Shown piece after piece: positions 60,537 to 64,000 of a stretch of DNA of 64,000 nucleotides (positions are counted from its first letter, which is position 1; each line of letters begins with the position of its first letter). The position numbers and the translations under genes were made by a program. The DNA comes from Psoroptes ovis (Eukaryota > Arthropoda > Arachnida > Sarcoptiformes > Psoroptidae). Location of the stretch: NCBI GenBank assembly GCA_002943765.1, contig PQWQ01000024.1:2501-66500 (forward strand). The letters run 5' to 3'. The notes beneath the pieces were generated by a model. The model had not been told where the DNA came from. It ran no database searches and saw only the letters and a list, made by a program, of their open reading frames with translations.

Positions 60537-61628
60537 AATACATTGGCCGTCATGTTTTATAATACATCAACGAAATTAGTTGTCTTGGCGAGACTTTACA
60601 GAGCGATATATTTTACAAGCATTTGATTTGAGACGATAAAATTATACTATTGATTAATATCCATTAAGAATTTTAAAGAGATCCCATCTATGATTTGAAC
60701 TGATTGGAAAAAACAAAAATTAACATACAATTCAACCGAAAAAATTAGTTTACTCACACATCTCATGAGGATAATATAATTTACTAAGTCCGGGTCGCTT
60801 TCGATCAATACCAAGATTAAACATATGTTGACAGAGCGATTAATTGCCTATGTTATGAGATATAACATTTGCAAATTGTTAGAAAAGCTATCAGAAATCG
60901 GAAAAATCTTATTCATATTCAATATTGATCAATCGTTCGATTCCATGAACACTGATTTTTTCCTTTTCTTACTGCTCAGTGAGAAGATACAAGAACCACA
61001 AGGTTCGAGAATTTTTCCATTTTTGAATTTTCAATTAGTAAATTTTCACAAATTCGGTCTTTAATTGAAGACAGACACCGTTTTGATATGAGCTCTAAAT
61101 ATTCGCTGATTTTTCCATAATTAAACACTTATGATATTGAAAATGGTGAATGGTCAGGTTGACGAATGTACCATCGATGGATTGAAATAATATTCAACCA
61201 AAGTTATGATTTTTTAGCTGCATGAAAAGATGTTCAATAATAATTGTTTACATCGTTGTGAAAATTGAAAATGAATGAGTTTTAGTTCATTTACAAGCGA
61301 AATTTACATACCATTATGTACGTTACATTTAAATCATTGAATGTAAGAAAATTGAAAAAGATAAAATTCATAGAATTGGAGGAGATGATGATAACGAATT
61401 CTTTAATTCTAAAAAAAATGATAAAAATTCATAAAAATCAGCTGTGGAAAAATGTAAATATTTACTTATTTTTAACAGAAATATTTTCTATGAACATTTT
61501 CGAAAATTTTCGGAGCAAAATAGTTTTCTGCGCACAACGTAAAGATCAAAATAGTTGCCTTTTGAAATTTTATTTTGCTCATACTGCCATCTAGGAGTTA
61601 TAAATTGTAAACTATAAAAACTTTGTCC
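60537..61628. other. interior of the inverted-repeat element, two open frames of unknown meaning
   Basis: Frames at 60825-61064 (79 aa) and 61316-61594 (92 aa), both plus strand, have moderately protein-like composition (MLTERLIAYVMRYNICKLLE; KIVFCAQRKDQNSCLLKFYF). No transposase or other family is recognised. They could be decayed remains of element-encoded genes or chance frames. Confidence 0.3.
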
Positions 61629-62590
61629 CAAAAAGCGGAAATAGTGGCAAAATCTGATGGACACAGTAGGTCAATGAGATTAATCGACAGATGACGACTG
61701 GTTGAGACAAAATGACGTATCAATACTTGGTATAATTTTTGAAAATTTTTACTTACTCTTGTGCTAAGATTATAAGTTTGAACACTTAATCTTCAAAAAT
61801 TAATACAAACGATTGATGTTCATCTTGAATGTGAATTAGAAATGACAATATTGATCAGAGAAGAGCGTATCGTATACTTCTCCAATTTGCTAGATTTTTC
61901 TATGATTGATGATGATACATGACTGTGATGTTATCAGACTTAAACATTGACTACAATCTAAATTTAATAAGACAAATTTAGTATATAAACTGGCAAAATT
62001 TCGAAGGAAAATATCATAAAATTTATAATCAAACAACCGTCAACATCTCTATAAAAATATTGAAATATCTCAAATCATCAAACATTATTGTTCGTTTCAT
62101 CTGCCGAATTCTAATGGTAAATATAATATAATTTAAGTAAAACTTATTAATATTAATCTCTCTTCATTCAACTTCGCAATTTAGCTCAATTGGACTATTG
62201 TCACTGGCAGATATAACTGGTCGTTCATTATCAATGACAAACATTGAAGCTGTCCTTAAATAGACGATACACGAAGACCTTGTTGGACATGTACTTGGTG
62301 ACTAAATTAAACGGAGCAAACCACGAGCTACAATTTAAAATTAGTTCCTGAACAGTGCCACGAAATTCCTATTTGTATTGAAATTTAATTATACTTCATT
62401 CTTTGAATCTTGAATCTATGAATTTCTCACATACACACATTGAAAACCATTGAATACTTTATCAAATTTCAATAAATTGAACGGATAATACATACATGAA
62501 ACACACAATAAATTCACACATCGACACATTCAATACATACAAAAAATTAACACATGACAAATCGTATGATAGAGTGCAAGATATTCAGGA
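61629..62590 (-). repeat. right arm of the 1 kb inverted repeat
   Basis: Reverse complement of 57350-58340 with point differences and small indels. For example, the left-arm stretch near 57840-57860 and its partner near 62105-62135 differ in the number of TA units. See the left arm for matching blocks. Confidence 0.8.
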
Positions 62591-62602
62591 GATAATCGCA
62601 CT

Positions 62603-62748
62603 GCGGCACACTGAAAAAAGGAAAAGCCTCTATTCCCGAAATCTTGCAACACATCAAGTTAAGAAATAGTGTTTACGAAATTTGGCAACACACTTTTTGA
62701 ATCTGGCGGAACACTAAAGTACCGCGGCACACTGGTTGAGAATGACTG
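62603..62748. mobile_element. truncated relative of the hAT MITE
   Basis: It shares GCGGCACACTGAAA at its left, CACTTTTTGAATCTGGCGGA in the middle, and the complete right terminal repeat GGTTGAGAATGACTG (62734-62748) with the intact copy at 60368-60528. The left terminal repeat is missing and the middle is diverged with an extra CGCGGCACACT repeat near the right end. It begins 12 bp outside the inverted-repeat arm. Confidence 0.8.
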
Positions 62749-63151
62749 CTATACAATCTGTATAATTTAAGTTACTAAACTTTCGGAGAACAATCACCTG
62801 GAATAATAGTTGTTCACACAAATACATACTATATCACATATCGATTTTTCAAAAAATCAAATATTTTGCGCAATAAATGACATTACAAATTGACAGTTTC
62901 ACACAATCACGTTACCGTATCCATGGTAATTTGCCAATTTTTCTGAATAAAATTAGTAGAATAACACAAATAGCTCGAATTGAAATATCATTCTGCTGAA
63001 AAAATTTATTGCTCATGTGCCTATCTTGTAATCAGCTGATTGTTATTTTTATTGCTTAGAATCGACTCGAAAATTGACATAATTCTGAAAATAATGAATA
63101 AATCTGATTAAATTGAATGAATGACTTTTGAAAAAATAAATAATCATAAAA
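62749..63151. other. intergenic, TMEM65 promoter side
   Basis: 403 bp of AT-rich sequence between the MITE remnant and the TMEM65 start. No other feature recognised. Confidence 0.45.
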
Positions 63152-63841
63152 ATGCTGCTGTTAAGAAATAGATATCATACCTTTAAATTGATGATTAAGA
63201 GCAATTGTCGTCAATTTAATTCACATCGACAATCTTCGGGTGCATTTTTATCGAATGAAAAGCGTGTAAAAGATTTTTTATCATTACTTAATTCAAACGA
63301 AAAACGTTTGTTATATGAACAGCTTAAATCACATCCAGATATAGTTGAGACACCGATTATCACTGTAATCGATACATCAACAGAATCATCAAAAATATTG
63401 AATGATTCAATGAATAAACCACCTAATTTTAAACAATTAAGTCAAATATTTGTGGCACAATCGTTGCCTTTCATTGGTTTCGGTTTTCTTGACAATTTAT
63501 TAATGATTGTTGCCGGTGATTATATTGATCTAACAATCGGTGTTACATTAGGCATTTCAACAATGGCCGCTGCTGGATTAGGAAACGCCTTATCGGATAT
63601 CGCAGGCGTTGGTTCAGCATATTATGTCGAACGATTCGCTAACAAAATCGGTGTTGAAACGCCAAAATTATCTTTGGTTCAACATCAAATGGCCAGAACT
63701 AGATGGACAACACAATTTGGCCGTGCATTTGGTGTTGCATTAGGATGTTTAATTGGAATGATACCTCTCTTATTTTTACCACATCGTTCGGACAATAATC
63801 ATGACAATAATCGCAACGATACCAAATCTAAAGCAGCTTAA
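63152..63841 (+). CDS. TMEM65: TMEM65-like mitochondrial inner membrane protein
   Basis: TMEM65 is an inner mitochondrial membrane protein needed for sodium-dependent calcium efflux and also reported at cardiac intercalated discs. Single exon, 229 aa (human 240). The N-terminal 30 residues are basic and hydroxylated (LMIKSNCRQFNSHRQSSG), consistent with a mitochondrial presequence. The conserved core holds three TM helices: VAQSLPFIGFGFLDNLLMIV, then GDYIDLTIGVTLGISTMAAA with GLGNALSDIAGVGSAYYVE, and last GRAFGVALGCLIGMIPLLF. These match the human core nearly residue for residue. The tail is Asn/Asp/Lys-rich. Confidence 0.95.
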   Translation: MLLLRNRYHTFKLMIKSNCRQFNSHRQSSGAFLSNEKRVKDFLSLLNSNEKRLLYEQLKSHPDIVETPIITVIDTSTESSKILNDSMNKPPNFKQLSQIFVAQSLPFIGFGFLDNLLMIVAGDYIDLTIGVTLGISTMAAAGLGNALSDIAGVGSAYYVERFANKIGVETPKLSLVQHQMARTRWTTQFGRAFGVALGCLIGMIPLLFLPHRSDNNHDNNRNDTKSKAA

Positions 63842-63979
63842 GCTCAATCACCTGGATCGATTTATTTGTTCAATTTCATCTTTGGTGAACTCATTATTGA
63901 GTTATCATGTAAATAATTCTACTTATTCGTGTTCAAATTCAATTCATGATTACATTTAGTAGTGGTCTGTTTAGATATG

Positions 63980-63985
63980 AATAAA
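63980..63985 (+). terminator. polyadenylation signal of TMEM65
   Basis: AATAAA 139 bp after the TMEM65 stop codon, near the window end; the cleavage site may fall just inside or outside the window. Confidence 0.5.
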
Positions 63986-64000
63986 ATTTTATTTAATTTT

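Larger units (their letters stand above)
57350..62590. mobile_element. large inverted-repeat element, about 5.2 kb, with nested repeats
   Basis: The arms at 57350-58340 and 61629-62590 are reverse complements of each other over almost 1 kb with scattered mismatches and small indels. The outermost recognisable match is TCCTG (left) against CAGGA (right). The 3.3 kb between them carries a 44 bp tandem array, a palindromic-module element and a hAT MITE, but no transposase, integrase or polymerase that I can recognise. This is compatible with a non-autonomous long-TIR DNA transposon or foldback element. No target duplication is evident at the outer ends, so the exact limits are uncertain. Confidence 0.65.

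Overview
This is a gene-dense eukaryotic nuclear segment interrupted by two gene-poor stretches. It is strongly AT-rich. Introns are mostly 50-70 bp with GT..AG borders, several conserved genes have one exon, and proteins carry long Asn/Gln/Ser runs. With the protein content (kekkon-like LRR-Ig receptor, NRF-6-like acyltransferase, PYM, myosin-ID) this suggests an arthropod with a compact genome, probably an astigmatid mite; that assignment is inference from style and family content. All exon borders below were worked out by reading splice sites and checking that the joined frame keeps family-conserved residues.

Layout. 0.8-10 kb, all on minus: RPAC1 (POLR1C), FBXL6-like F-box/LRR protein, PYM, and myosin-ID. 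12-24 kb: U2AF1 (+), an unrecognised membrane protein (-), the nucleolar phosphoprotein NOLC1/Nopp140 (+), an ABCC-type ABC transporter (+), an EST1/SMG5-7 family protein (-) and meiotic MND1 (+). 24.6-37 kb: a gene desert of about 12 kb leading to a kekkon-like receptor (37.0-39.9 kb), possibly containing its long 5' UTR intron. 39.9-44.4 kb: a second poor stretch. 44.4-56.9 kb: NRF-6-like acyltransferase, two unrecognised small proteins, pyridoxal kinase, a BPHL-type hydrolase, a REV1-like protein without a polymerase domain, signal peptidase subunit SPCS2, and a single-exon gene that looks derived from a transposase. 57.3-62.7 kb: a nested repeat block. It consists of an inverted repeat with arms of about 1 kb, a 6 x 44 bp tandem array, a 619 bp element built of five palindromic modules spaced 100 bp apart, and a hAT-type MITE with a perfect 8 bp target duplication. 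A truncated MITE relative lies just outside. 63.1-63.9 kb: TMEM65.

Functional themes. Many genes are RNA or gene-expression housekeeping (RPAC1, PYM, U2AF1, NOLC1, SMG-like). MND1 and REV1-like concern recombination and DNA damage tolerance. Neighbours often share short divergent intergenic regions (SMG-like/MND1, orphan/NOLC1, BPHL/REV1-like) or nearly abut tail to tail (ABCC/SMG-like, PDXK/BPHL). This is typical of compaction and is not evidence of an operon.

Most noteworthy: the REV1-like protein that keeps BRCT, ubiquitin-binding motif and C-terminal interaction domain but has no catalytic domain; the nested 57-62.6 kb repeat block; and the apparently domesticated transposase gene.
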